Shown here piece after piece: positions 47,240-57,446 of a stretch of DNA of 64,000 bases. The DNA lies in NCBI GenBank assembly GCA_964036295.1, contig OZ038462.1:22506363-22570362 (forward strand), written 5' to 3'. A program made the translations under genes and the position numbers. How positions within the stretch are numbered: the stretch's first letter is position 1; each line of letters opens with the position of its first letter. The stretch is from Plumapathes pennacea. Lineage: Eukaryota; Cnidaria; Anthozoa; Antipatharia; Myriopathidae. The notes beneath the pieces are model-generated. The model saw only the letters and a program-made list of their open reading frames with translations. It was not told the origin of the DNA and ran no database searches.

Positions 47240-49295
47240 TCGAGGATGATGATGATGATGATGATGATGATGTCGAGGATGATGACGATGATGATGAAAT
47301 AACCAAGCTAACATCAAATTACAAGTTTGTATTTGTATTGTTTATTTGAATAAGGGCTGATCTAAACTCTATGTAAGCATCTTAAGACAAACCTCTAAGC
47401 TTTCACAACGGGATATGAAGATACAAAAGATGGGACACTGCAAATTGTCAAGCAATATTATGTCATCGACTAATAAATCAGTACGAGCTCAATTAAAATT
47501 CGATATTTCCAGCTTATGCTCTGATGTGTTGTTTAATATTTGTCCATAGAAGTTGACACAGAGTTCGAAAAAACGGGAACAAATATCTGTTCGAAATAGC
47601 AGCGAGTTCGAAGTAGCCGATAGTAAATGACAGAAAACATGACGGTAAATCCAAGGGGATGCGGCTTGACTTCGAAATAACGGGGGATTCGAATTAACCG
47701 AGTTCGAAAAAGTGGGGTTCGACTGTACTCTTTCGTCAATCAAAAGAAAGGAATGAAATGCCGCTACAACGATTTGATTTGAACGGTTTGATAAGTTTTG
47801 ATGATTGAATCGAGTAATATGCTTCTTAAGCAGCCAAAGGGCCCCGCGGTAACTGGACTGTTTTGATAGTTGACAATTAACTAAGCATCCAGAGAAAAAC
47901 GACAGCTTCTTCGAAGTTTGATGACAGCTCACCGACATCTTCGGCGACAAAGCGCTTTTTTTTCACTTGACAAGTTGTCATCAGTCGACAAAAATCTCAA
48001 GTGGGACCATTGTGGCACGTTGCGTGACAACTGAAAGCAGTAAATGAAACAAGGCTCACGCTCGAAATGTCTCTCACAGTTACCATGGCATGTTGTGCTC
48101 CACGCCGACGAAGTCCAGTTCTAGTCGGCTCGTTCTAGTTCGCTTTCCAATGAGACAAAACATCCTTATATCACTCCTCGACGACAAACTCCAGGGAGAG
48201 GGAGGCATTTGCGAATATCGTATTTTTTGTATTTACATAACCTCGTAAAACTCCGGTCGCTTACGATTCGAGAACACGTCAGCAGCGGCGAGTCTTCCAT
48301 GTTTTCTTCGAATGTTTCTCATAAGTGAAATATTGCTTCGTTTGACTTCCAACATCTGACTTGCCGTATAAACTTCGAAGACTGGTGTGATGCCCGAAAG
48401 GGCATCTCACGCCAAAGATCAGTGTTGGGCTGACTTTGTTGTACCAGGTTTATCCGAGGTATTGGCCTGTATTATGCACGAACATAATACGACTGACGAA
48501 CTTTCATGAGCACTGGAGTGTATCCCTTAAACACACTTTAGTCCGTGGCAAAGCAGTACATACCTTGTGCGGGAAGAACAATTTCACCCGGGATATAACG
48601 GCATGTGTGTCTGTAGTAAATCGTATTGTGCGAATTGTACTCAAATCTTGAGTTTCTTTTAATGGTTTTGAATTATGCACTCTCTACCGACTTGTCACTG
48701 GGGGGTCTTTCAACCTTACTTCATTTATATAAATGGAATTTTACAGCTCGAGGAAGTGGTCAGTCGACATCAAGTAGAAATATTCTGGGCAGTTAGCCAG
48801 TTCAACAAAAGAAAAACCGAGTACGTTTTAGAAAGGTCCAGGGACTTTAAGATACACGACGTCAATAAAATTAGTTGCACTAGACAAAAGTAGAACGTGA
48901 GTATCTGAAGTTGACATGATCTCGGGATCGTCGTTCTCTTGCGTGCGACTTCAAATGCTTCCTTTTAGGTTGTTAACAGGACATGGACGACATTTCGAGA
49001 AATTGCGACAGTCGTTCTTCCTAGTAAGAGATACTAAAATAACCTCGGCAAGAACGGAACAAGTTGAGCAACCTAAGAATAAGGAAAGTTACAAAGACAA
49101 AAGAAATATTGAAACACTCTTTTCCTGATTCTTTCTTTGCCGTGGCCGTTGTAGCCCTCAATTAAACTCCAAAATGCCGGCGTAACCGAGCCGCAACGGA
49201 CCAGAACCTTCTGTCGTATTTTAAACATTAAACCGAAATCTTATATTCACTGAACTCGACAAGTAGCAATAAGGTCCGTAACTTACCGAGGCCAT
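40746..49295 (-). CDS. Concentrative nucleoside transporter, SLC28 family (complete, 10 coding exons)
   Basis: Sodium- or proton-coupled nucleoside importer of the plasma membrane (CNT family). Exons in order: 49287-49295 (MAS only), 46660-47012, 46156-46297, 45616-45807, 44915-45076, 44143-44399, 43173-43341, 42502-42681, 41588-41768, 40746-40831. All have AG/GT borders and compatible phases. The sum is 1731 nt, giving 576 residues. Recognisable blocks: [152 protein letters not shown]. The [11 protein letters not shown] and NEFVAY motifs are those of the nucleoside site. The tail after the last helix is short ([13 protein letters not shown]...). The 9-nt first exon and the last exon were found by splice phase. 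No defect is visible. It is related to vertebrate SLC28A1-3 but not clearly one of them. Confidence 0.93.
43604..43676. mobile_element. Minimal pogo-like MITE (73 bp)
   Basis: TACAGTAAAACCTCACTATC ... gagatagcggggttttactata folds end to end, with TA at both ends and a short spacer. It is the smallest member of the 'tctcgaac' family seen here and lies in an SLC28 intron. Confidence 0.75.
45860..46100. repeat. (gatgat/gatggt)n microsatellite
   Basis: Imperfect gatgat repeats in the SLC28 intron between exons 3 and 4. Confidence 0.9.
47150..47300. repeat. (gatgat)n microsatellite with gtcgag interruptions
   Basis: A near-pure gatgat tract with three gatgtcgaggatgatg interruptions in the first SLC28 intron. 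A serine-rich minus-strand frame here is an artefact of the repeat. Confidence 0.95.
47545..47735. mobile_element. pogo-like terminal repeat remnant
   Basis: On the minus strand the end reads tacagtcgaaccccactttt then tcgaactcggttaattcgaa. A degenerate opposite arm lies near 47560 (gttcgaaaaaacgggaac). Located in the first SLC28 intron. Confidence 0.6.
47736..49286. other. Rest of SLC28 intron 1, no gene seen
   Basis: Several short frames but no recognisable domain. A piece at 48195-48235 (gagggaggcatttgcgaata then tcgtattttt) resembles the 3' end of the Helitron family described at 38321. Confidence 0.4.
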
Positions 49296-50406
49296 TTCAA
49301 TACGGGTCCGATTTTCTTTTCCTGATCACGAATGCCCAGTGAGAATCAACGGAATCAACAATGTGCCGCTTCGTTCGCACGCTATCAATCACAGTAAACA
49401 ACTTAAAATTTGGAGTGGAAAACTGGGAATGAGTCGAGAACAATGTTCAAACTGGCATGCATGGAATGTGTTACCTTTAAAGCACGGAATGAGATAAACA
49501 ATAACAAACCGATCGCGGCGATCAAAGAGTTATTAAAACTTTTGTGGAAGTCTTTCACCAGCGATACAATGTATTGCCGATATTAAGAACCTCCAAGGGA
49601 ATGAGTTATCGGAGGTAAAAATTATACAGGGAAGACAAATCAAAGGGAACTTTCGGGTTCGAGTTATCGGGATTCCATTGTATTTCAGAAAATCGCTGAA
49701 AATTTGTCCGGAAATCTGCATAGAGCTGGAGTTTCATGTGCTATAGTGGCCGTCACTGATTTACTAGTCGTCTTTGTTAATGTGCTGCAAAAACTTAGCT
49801 CGGCGATCATGTATCTTTCACAAATATGTCATGCATGGCTCAACTTCAGATTCAGGCCTGACCGAACTTCCATTCGATATCGCTGCGGTAGTATAATCGA
49901 TATAATTGCTGAAAAAAAAACGCTGTGAAATCGGAACAATTATTTAGAAATATAACATGCACAGACAGAAATGGAAAACCGGTCAGCTATCAATATTACA
50001 GTATCTTAACTTTCTTGGGGTGAGCTCATATGAAAACCAGGCTTGGATCTGAAGTGAAGTGAAGTGCGTGAAACACATACAGAACTAGACTGGCCTTGCC
50101 AGTGAGCTCGCGGCGTGAGTTGGGTCGAGACCAGAATATAAAATGAAAGTAGGGGTCTCAGAGCGGACTCCCAAGAGAGACTTCCATTTTCTCACCATAA
50201 AAATATCACACAGTATAGAGAACTTGGCTTTTGACACCTTGATTAAACTAAAAAATATTATTACAACACTCATACACTTGCTTCTTAAAGGTTGAGCGAC
50301 CCTGCATCTTGAGAATGCGTGACATATCTTTTTATGTACAATCGATTATGACAGTTTGACCTTGACTCATATTTCTAATCAGAGGCCACGATTAATCCAG
50401 CCTTCG
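49296..50406. other. 5' flank of SLC28 and intergenic DNA
   Basis: No gene recognised. A pogo-like remnant at 49570-49690 (gagttatcgg ... tcgagttatcgggattccattgta) and a piece of the ttaaccctttcactcc family at 50165-50300 are present. Confidence 0.45.
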
Positions 50407-51660
50407 CTTCACTACTTATGTGTTTTCTTTTATTAACTCAATACGTTTCTTCTATCAGGCTTTCGAGTATTCGTGCTCTGTAACAAATATAAAATTGAAA
50501 GCGAGGAATGTCACACGAGAGATGTTTACAATATCATTGCGGTTTTGTTCACAGTGTGTTCAGTCAGTTTGTGACTGCAAACTCAATCCTCAGAATTATT
50601 TCGGTGTATTTTTTATTTCTGGTATTTAATGAACATTGCGAAACAAAGGCTACATGATCGAATGAAAGAAACACTTCAACAGGCAACGTACGATACGCAG
50701 AAGAATTTTATGAGGCAACAGATGTCATGTACAGAGTAAAGCATAAAGCGTCATTGTTTTACGGCTAAAGCTCACCGTAGCTTTGGTTTCTGTTTTCGCC
50801 CTGTTATCTTCCCAAAAGTATTTCGTGTCGCCACAGAAAGTTTCGTCGGGACTAAATACTTATCGGCGACAGAGATATTTGCAATACCCCAGCGGTATCC
50901 ATCAAACATTTGTTTACGGCTATTCTCAAAGCTTGTGCGGCGAACGCGAGCCAAAATCTTTTCCTAAAATCCAGTTTATCCGTGCTTATTCCACAGAGCC
51001 AAATGGCGTTGAGTTTGAATGGGATGCAGTTAACTTTTTCGCTTTACTACTTATGTGTTTTCTTTTATTAACTCAATAGGTTTTTCTATCAGGCTTTCGA
51101 GTATTCGTGCTCTGTAACAAATATAAAATTGAAAGCGAGGAATGTCACACGAGAGATGTTTACAATATCATTGCGGTTTTGTTCACAGTGTGTTCAGTCC
51201 ATTTGTGACTGCAAACTCAATCCTCAGAATTATTTCGGTTTATTTTTCATTTCTGGTATTCAATGACCATTGCGAAACAAAGGCTACATGATCGAATGAA
51301 AGAAACACTTCAACAGGCAATGTACGATACGCAGAAGAATTTTATGAGGCAACAGATGTCATGTACAGAGTAAAGCATAAAGCGTCATTGTTTTACGGCT
51401 AAAGCTCACCGTAGCTTTGGTTTCTGTTTTCGCCCTGTTATCTTCCCAAAAGTATTTCGTGTCGCCACAGAAAGTTTCGTCGGGACTAAATATTTATCGG
51501 CGACAGCGGTATCCATCAAATATTTGTTTACGGCTATTCTCAAAACTTCCGCGGCGAACGCGAGCCAAAATCGTTCCCGAAAATCCAGTTTATCCGTGCA
51601 TATTCCACAGAGCCAAATGGTGTTGAGTTTGGATGGAATGCAGTTAACTTTTACACACAA
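50407..51660. repeat. Tandem duplication, ~638-bp unit, two copies
   Basis: Copy 1 starts near 50409 (cactacttatgtgttttctt) and copy 2 near 51047. Matching landmarks are all offset by 638 (for example tagctttggtttctgttttc at 50777 and 51415), with few mismatches. On the minus strand copy 2 has an 84-codon frame ending VADKYLVPTKLSVATRNTFG then KITGRKQKPKLR (stop 51406). Copy 1 carries a 20-bp insertion near 50875-50895 that shifts this frame. The frame is unrecognised. Confidence 0.9.
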
Positions 51661-52550
51661 GTAACGAGCAATTCACTGGCCACATCTCGAGTTGTTTAGC
51701 GAAGTCAATTACGTCATCGCCCAGCACGTGATAATATGAACCAATCACCGTGTGCTGATTCTCGACTCACAAAAAGGAAAAAAATGAAAATAAAAATTTG
51801 CGTTTTTAAGCTCGCTTGGGCCCCAGGCCCCCGCGATCAAAAAGGAGCAAAGGAGCTCTACAATTTAAAACTAACTTCAGATATATTGAGAAAAGAAAAT
51901 ATCCTTATCCTGGCTAAAGGATTCACAAAAACATGTTGAGGTGTTGTCTTAGTATGTAGTCACGATGTAAGGGAGTCAGTTGAGCGCCTATGCTTGGTAG
52001 CACAATACAGAGACTTTGACGATTGAATGCTAACTAAATCCTTTGAGCACAGGCGACGGAACAGTGAAAGTACACATTTCCCGGCTTTCTGAAAACTTGC
52101 CCACCTTGAAAACATTCCCATTTCTGTTCGAAACAACGACAAAATAAAAAATCAGCCGGTGGATCACTTATTACGCCACAGAGCTGCTTGAGTGCATGGA
52201 TTGAATCAAGAGACCATAAGGTCTCTCAAGTGAGTACAATTCGGTGCATTGCCGGCGAGAACGCGATAAGGACGTACCATATGTGGCTGTGGCTGTACAG
52301 CAGTAAAACTCGGATTTGTGGACTTGGATGGAGCAGCTGATAAACTTATGACTGTTGCTCTGAGTGTCGGGGCTGTGGCTTTCTAGGGTGTGAAGTAGGT
52401 AGGACTTGAGACACGTTTTCAGACCCGATTACGATTCTTTGCACAGTAGAAGAGGACTGCGGGGTACTGTGTATCCAAGTCAGCCATTGACCCTATATTT
52501 CAGACCGGTCCCCCAAACTCATAGCCAGGGATATTTGTCGTCTCGGCGCG
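51661..52550. other. Intergenic, no gene seen
   Basis: Downstream of the kinesin pseudogene. No recognisable coding sequence or repeat. Confidence 0.45.
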
Positions 52551-52554
52551 AGGC

Positions 52555-54923
52555 TTACTTGGGGACTTTTGATACGTTCTTGACAGCTTTCCCGAGCTGA
52601 ACTTGCTTGACAGCAGAGCCAAAGTGAAGCGTACTCAAAGTCTCAGCAACATTACTGAAAGAGGGACTGACATTCACAAAAACGCACGCTTTTCCGTCTC
52701 CACCAAGCGAACTCTGCAACAACTGTGTGAGCTTCGAATTTCTATATGGCACGTGCATAGCATTCGTCCTTAGCGCCATAAACACCTGTCCTAAAGCCGT
52801 TAGTGATTTGTTGATGGCGGCTGCTTCGACAAGTCTCTGTCCGGTGGCTTCGGTCTTGGAGATTCGTTCCGATCCGGCCAGGCCGACCAGAGTTAGCGTT
52901 CCGTGCGAGACGGCGTGCGAGATGTGATCCGAACCCTGAACGCGCAAAACGAGGAGAAGATGCGAACGGGAGCTGTTTGTGTTCATTTGGTGGAGCCCAC
53001 GGAACGATTGTCGTGGCCTGGCGTAAAAAGATACACAAACAAACAAACAAACAAATAAACACCAACTTTAAAATTTGCAAATTTGAGTCAAGCATCGTCA
53101 GTCAGCGTAAACCGCCGTTAGACAAGGAAAATAGTGAAGGACTTACAGATTTAAAGAGCTACAGTCCACGAATTCAAGCAAATTCGAAAACTAAGGGCAC
53201 GCGTTTGTTTGAGATGTTACTAAAACGAGGAATGGGGAATGGGGAATGCCATCAAAGAAGCCGACAGAGCTAGGGTTAGGTTTAGAGTTGGTTTTAGGGT
53301 TAGGTTATGGTTATGATTAGTTGTACCACAAACCACAAGTAGAACCACAAACCTAACCCTAAAACTAACCCTACGAAATTTAGCTCTGTCGGCTTCTTCG
53401 ATCTCATTCCCCATTCCCCATTCCACGTTTTAGTAACATCCGTTCGTTTGCGGGACTATTCTGGAATAAGAATAGCCGGAATAACGCACACACGCGCGTT
53501 TGCCTGGGAGCTATTTCTATTCCGGAATATTGGATTATATTCCGCCTATTCTGCTCCAGGGGCATAATAGCTAGAATATTCTGGAATAATGATTTCATTT
53601 GTCATTTGTTCGTGAAAACAAAGATGGCGACGTTTTCGGACGCGAACGAAAACTCATTCAGCCGAACCAAGGGAAAAGATGACATTTTCTTGGAAGCACA
53701 GATGATAATCTGTACCTAATTGCAAATTTTAAGGAATACTGTGAGACTCTTTTGCGTCAAAAACCGCAAGCTCGTCAGAATAACCGTTCGTTTAGGAAAT
53801 GAGAATATGTATATTCCGGAATAGTGCCAAACAAACACGCCCGACGTTGATGGCAACTCCACCCACCTTTGCTCATGATTTGCTTGATATCATCCGCTGA
53901 CATCACTGGAAGTTCTGTCAAGTTTGACACGACAACTTGCTTTCCCTTGGTCTGGACATTCAGCTGCTGTTGCGCCTTATCACTCAGCAAATCTCGCAAA
54001 GTCTCGTTGTACACTTCTACCATGGAGACTTTCATGGCATAGTCTATGTTCTCCCTGTCTTTGCAGATTTTTAACAGCTCCTTGATCGATCTAATATTTA
54101 CTCCCGGGTTCGATTCTGGACCCATCATGGTGTACGTCTTCCCTGAACCTGCGTGAGAAACCGAAACATTCTTGGCCAGTCAGGAACAAATACAAAACCT
54201 GATTGCGATCTACTCACGAAAGCCAGTCAGTGACAATGGATGACGGCGTTTCTTCGCACTGCCGATTGGTTAAACGCAATTTACTTTGGCTTCTGATTGG
54301 TTGAAAGTGTTTCCTGCAATCTCTCTGATTGTGGTCGGTACGTTGGTTTTAGGTTTCCACATTAATCTGAAAACCACTCAGCTGATATCTGATTGAACTA
54401 TTAATTCCCCGGACATCATTTTGTACAGTTTTCTACTCGAATAATTGGGAGAATTAACAGCATACCTGTTTGCCCATAGGCCATAATACAAACATTGTGT
54501 AGCCGTCAGCACAAGATGTGATAAGTGGAAGAGTGTCTTGGAATACTTCCTCTTGAGTACTTGAGGGCGCGAACACTCGATCAAAGTGGAACACCTTCTC
54601 CTCACCAACACTGGGCACTTGAATTTCCTGCTCAGACGGAAACTGAAATGCATCTTTACTGCTGGCATCAAACCGACATCTACAGAACACCCGGATGTTT
54701 CCACGTAGCTCCCGCAGTTTGTTGTACAACAGTCTACGCTGAAAGACCTCTTTGTGGTACAAGCTTCTAAGTTCCTCAATTTCACTTGAATGGTTGTTCT
54801 GCTGGGATTTGATCTCTCTAACCAAACCAACAGCCTGGTTTAAGACGAACTGGATCCCACTGACCCCTTTTGAGAGTGTTTCTCTGACACCAAGTAAATC
54901 TTCTGACAAGGATTTTGCAGCAA
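52555..54923 (-). pseudogene. C-terminal-motor kinesin (kinesin-14, KIFC3-like), motor exons with disabling changes
   Basis: Minus-end-directed microtubule motor family. Three exons are seen: 54466-54923 (neck coiled coil, then ELRGNIRVFCRCR and HFDRVFAPSSTQEEVFQD), 53867-54148 (GSGKTYTMMGP, VSMVEVYNETLRDLL) and 52555-53017 (NTNSSRSH switch I, GLAGSE switch II, YRNSKLTQLLQSSLGG, stop at 52555-52557). Two frame breaks lie in conserved motifs. An extra AC pair near 54497-54500 comes just before the P-loop (…DGY | NVCIMAYGQTG). A missing base near 52988 sits in STNMNTNSS. Splice phases work only in the unbroken frames. The switch II aspartate (usually DLAGSE) is glycine. An open stretch above 54923 in a different frame may mark a third break. 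Neck placement before a C-terminal motor fits kinesin-14. The coiled-coil tail is missing; a transposon lies where it should be. Sequencing error could explain single breaks but not all changes. Confidence 0.85.
53213..53440. mobile_element. 228-bp MITE with telomere-like core
   Basis: Ends gatgttactaaaacgagga ... tccacgttttagtaacatc are inverted over about 60 bp, including ggaatggggaatggggaatg and gaagccgacagagct. The core holds tagggttaggttta, ttttagggttaggtt and aaccctaaaactaaccct, which resemble TTAGGG repeats. It lies in the kinesin intron between the second and third visible exons. Confidence 0.85.
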
Positions 54924-55144
54924 CTATTCATAGCACTAAGAGTTGTTGGAGATACACGCTGCCTTTGTGGGATGGGCTGGGGAATAGGAACTGAAGTATT
55001 ATTTTGGGGGTGGGGGTGTGGCAGTTAACCGTTCCTCTGCTAGATTAAGATCACGGATCATTATCGCTTTCTGGGCACGGAGCCTTATATAAAAACAAAG
55101 AATAGCATAAGAAAAAGACCCTCTATGTAAGTGTACTGTTTTAC

Positions 55145-55350
55145 ATAGCCGTTCTAAGGATTCTTACAGAGCCGCTCTAAGGATTCTTACAGAGCCGTTC
55201 TAAGGATTCTTACAGAGCCACTCTAAGGATTCTTACAGAGCCGTTCTAAGGATTCTTACAGAGCCACTCTAAGGATTCTTACAGAGCCGTTCTAAGGATT
55301 CTTACAGAGCCACTCTAAGGATTCTTACAGAGCCGTTCTAATGATTCTTA
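55145..55350. repeat. 23-bp tandem repeat, left arm
   Basis: Nine 23-bp units of agccgttctaaggattctta plus cag. From the third unit on, gtt and act variants alternate (agccgttct / agccactct). This implies duplication of a 46-bp dimer. Confidence 0.95.
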
Positions 55351-56139
55351 GTTTGAATTGTGTAACGGGTATTTTGACCCCTGTGCTATTTTATTAAGAT
55401 TAATGGTGGATGAGTTATATGAGGTTAAGGGAGTGATCGAGTGGCGAAGTGAAGTATAAATTAAAATGATGTGCGTTAGTACGTGATTATATGCTGCAGC
55501 GCTAAAATGGGGTCCGTGTCAGGGCTTGTATTTGTGTAGGGAACATTTTCGGTAGGGAGACATGTAGTTGGGGTCGGTAGTTAACACGTGTGTTGGGTAA
55601 CAAAGGGGACGGGAGCGAAGAGCGAATAAAACCGAGAATACAATAAACAGAGAACTGAGAAACGAAGGGATTAGTGAAGAAGCTAACACAATAACAGTAA
55701 TTAATAGAAGTGGAAGTTAAACGGGTGGTGTAGGAAAGAGCGCTCTAAAAAGTGTGTCGAACTAATGAGCATCATTTGAGGTTTGTCCGTCGAAGCAACC
55801 GCGCTATTCTCATCAGGGGCATAGTAACGCGGTTGCTCTATGAAGGTGAAAGTTCCTTCAATAGTACGTGTTTCGAAATGGTAGGCGCGCGCCATCCATG
55901 CCCTACACGATCAACGGTTACAAACTTTTGGCCCTGGCCGAGTTGAGGGTGAAGGGAGAAAGGCGGGGAAGATAGTCAAGACTTCGACACAAGGAGGGGA
56001 GGGAAAAAAATTAGGTGGAAGGAATTGACTTACCTCGATAGATTTCCGAAGATCGATGCCGTAGGACTGCATCCAAACGCTAAGTAAAATACTGGGTTGC
56101 AATACGACAGGCAGTTGTAAACGAAGTCGAATCGTGGCC
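55349..56139. repeat. 791-bp direct repeat, copy 1
   Basis: Runs from TAGTTTGAATTGTGTAACGG to gaagtcgaatcgtggcc. It is identical in length to copy 2 (57447-58237), and I see only two differences (near 55629 C/T and 55974 A/G). On the minus strand it contains a terminal-exon-like frame with a stop at 55701 and a gtaagt donor after 56034. Confidence 0.95.
55701..55902 (-). CDS. Possible terminal exon of an unrecognised gene (copy 1)
   Basis: Acceptor gatcgtgtag, then a 67-codon frame containing MARAYHFETRTIEG, FIEQPRYYAPDENS and QMMLISSTHFLERS. The stop TAA is at 55701-55703. The frame is preserved without change in the second copy (57799-58000). No domain is recognised. Confidence 0.35.
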
Positions 56140-56226
56140 ACGTGAAATGTAAAGTGACCTTTGGTTTGTGGGGGCGTACCTTTTGCTGGCCAATAGGAGG
56201 CGGGTATAGAGAATTATTAACAAGGA
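56034..56226 (-). CDS. Possible penultimate exon of an unrecognised gene inside the foldback element
   Basis: A minus-strand frame reads KVRPHKPKVTLHFTWPRFDF and ends SIFGNLSR at a good donor (GTAAGT, 56028-56033) in phase 2. It joins in frame to an exon beginning at 55902 (acceptor gtgtag) that reads AWMARAYHFETRTIEGTFTF and ends at 55701-55703. Further upstream the same frame runs through the variable repeat. The function is unknown. A chance combination remains possible. Confidence 0.3.
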
Positions 56227-56229
56227 AAA

Positions 56230-57285
56230 CGGCGACTGGGAGGGCGGGTCGAAGGGGAAATTGTTTGTAAAACACATTTGTTTTTGGAAACAGGAAAAGG
56301 AGTTTCGTCGTAGTTGTTTCTGTTGGGTGGGGGAGGGGGAGTTGTTTGTGAAACACATTTGTATTTGGAAACGGGAAAGGGAGTTTCGTAGTTGTTGTTT
56401 CTGTAGGGTGGGGGAGGGGGAATTGTTTGAGGCCTGGGGATCGGGGGGGGGGGAGTGTTGGTTGTAGAAAGTTGTTTGAGGGGAAAATTGTTTGTGAAAC
56501 ACATTTGTATTTGGAAACGGGAAAGGGAGTTTCGTAGTTGTTGTTTCTGTAGGTTGGGGGAGGGGGAATTGTTTGAGGCCTGGGGATCGGGGGGGCTGTA
56601 GAAAGTTGTTTCAGGGGGGAATTGTTTGTGAAACACATTTGTATTTGGAAACGGGAAAGGGAGTTTAGTAGTTGTTGTTTCTGTAGGGTGGGGGAGGGGG
56701 GAATTGTTTGAGGCCTGGGGATCGGGGGGGGGGGGGGGGGTTGTTGGTTGTAGAAAGTTGTTTGAAGGGGAAATTGTTTGTGAAACACATTTGTATTTGG
56801 AAACGGGAAAGGGAGTTTCGTAGTTGTTGTTTCTGTAGGGTGGGGGAGGAGGAAATTTGTTTGAGGCCTGGGGAGCGGGGTAGGGGAAATGGAAAGTTGT
56901 TAGGGAAAAAAAATTGTTTGTGAAACACATTTGTATTTGGAAACGGGAAAAGGAGTTTCGTAGTTGTTGTTTCTGTTGGGTGGGGGTAGGGGAATTGTTT
57001 GAGGCCTGGGGATCGGAGGGGGGGGGGGGGAGGTTGGTTGTAGAAAGTTGTTTGAGGGGGAAATTGTTTGTGAAACACCTTTGTATTTGGAAACGGGAAA
57101 GGGAGTTTCGTAGTTGTTGTTTCTGTAGGGTGGGGGAGGGGGGAATTGTTTGAGGCCTGGGGATCGGGGCGAGGGGGAATGAAAAGTAGTTGAAATGGAA
57201 ATTATTTGTAAAACACATTTGTATTTGGAAACGGGAAAAGGAGTTTAGTAGTTGTTGTTTCTGTTGGGTGGGTCGCTCGTGCTGC
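56230..57285. repeat. G-rich variable-number repeat, 8 copies of about 134-152 bp
   Basis: Units contain ttgtttgtgaaacacatttg, tatttggaaacgggaaaggg, agtttcgtagttgttgtttc and tgtagggtgggggagggggg. A g-tract of up to 18 follows gcctggggatc. aaacacatttg recurs near 56270, 56351, 56497, 56631, 56783, 56923, 57073 and 57211. All three minus-strand frames are largely stop-free because that strand is rich in C, T and A. The longest is 356 codons (56217-57287). Confidence 0.95.
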
Positions 57286-57446
57286 ATAAACTGTATAATT
57301 GGATTACAATGACGTTACGGTAAACATTAAGATGTAATTGGAACGGAAATGTGAATTAATAAGTAAGCGGGGACGGGGTGTTGTGAAATAATAAACACAA
57401 GGGGATCCTTGGTTAGGATCGCTCTTTTCCCCGGTAAATCAGAACA

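Noticed and set aside
47106-47306. Serine-rich protein frame
   Set aside because: It is a direct translation of a gatgat microsatellite.
55145-55350. CRISPR-like array
   Set aside because: The 23-bp units are head-to-tail without spacers, and the genome is eukaryotic.
56034-56072. Alternative frame MQSYGIDLRKSIE before the gtaagt donor
   Set aside because: It looks protein-like, but it ends in phase 0 while the downstream acceptor exon needs phase 2. The two cannot be spliced in frame.
56217-57287. 356-codon minus-strand frame as a stand-alone protein gene
   Set aside because: It lies entirely in a variable repeat whose unit length is not a multiple of three. All three frames on that strand are open because of composition. 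Only the end part with a donor is kept as a low-confidence candidate.
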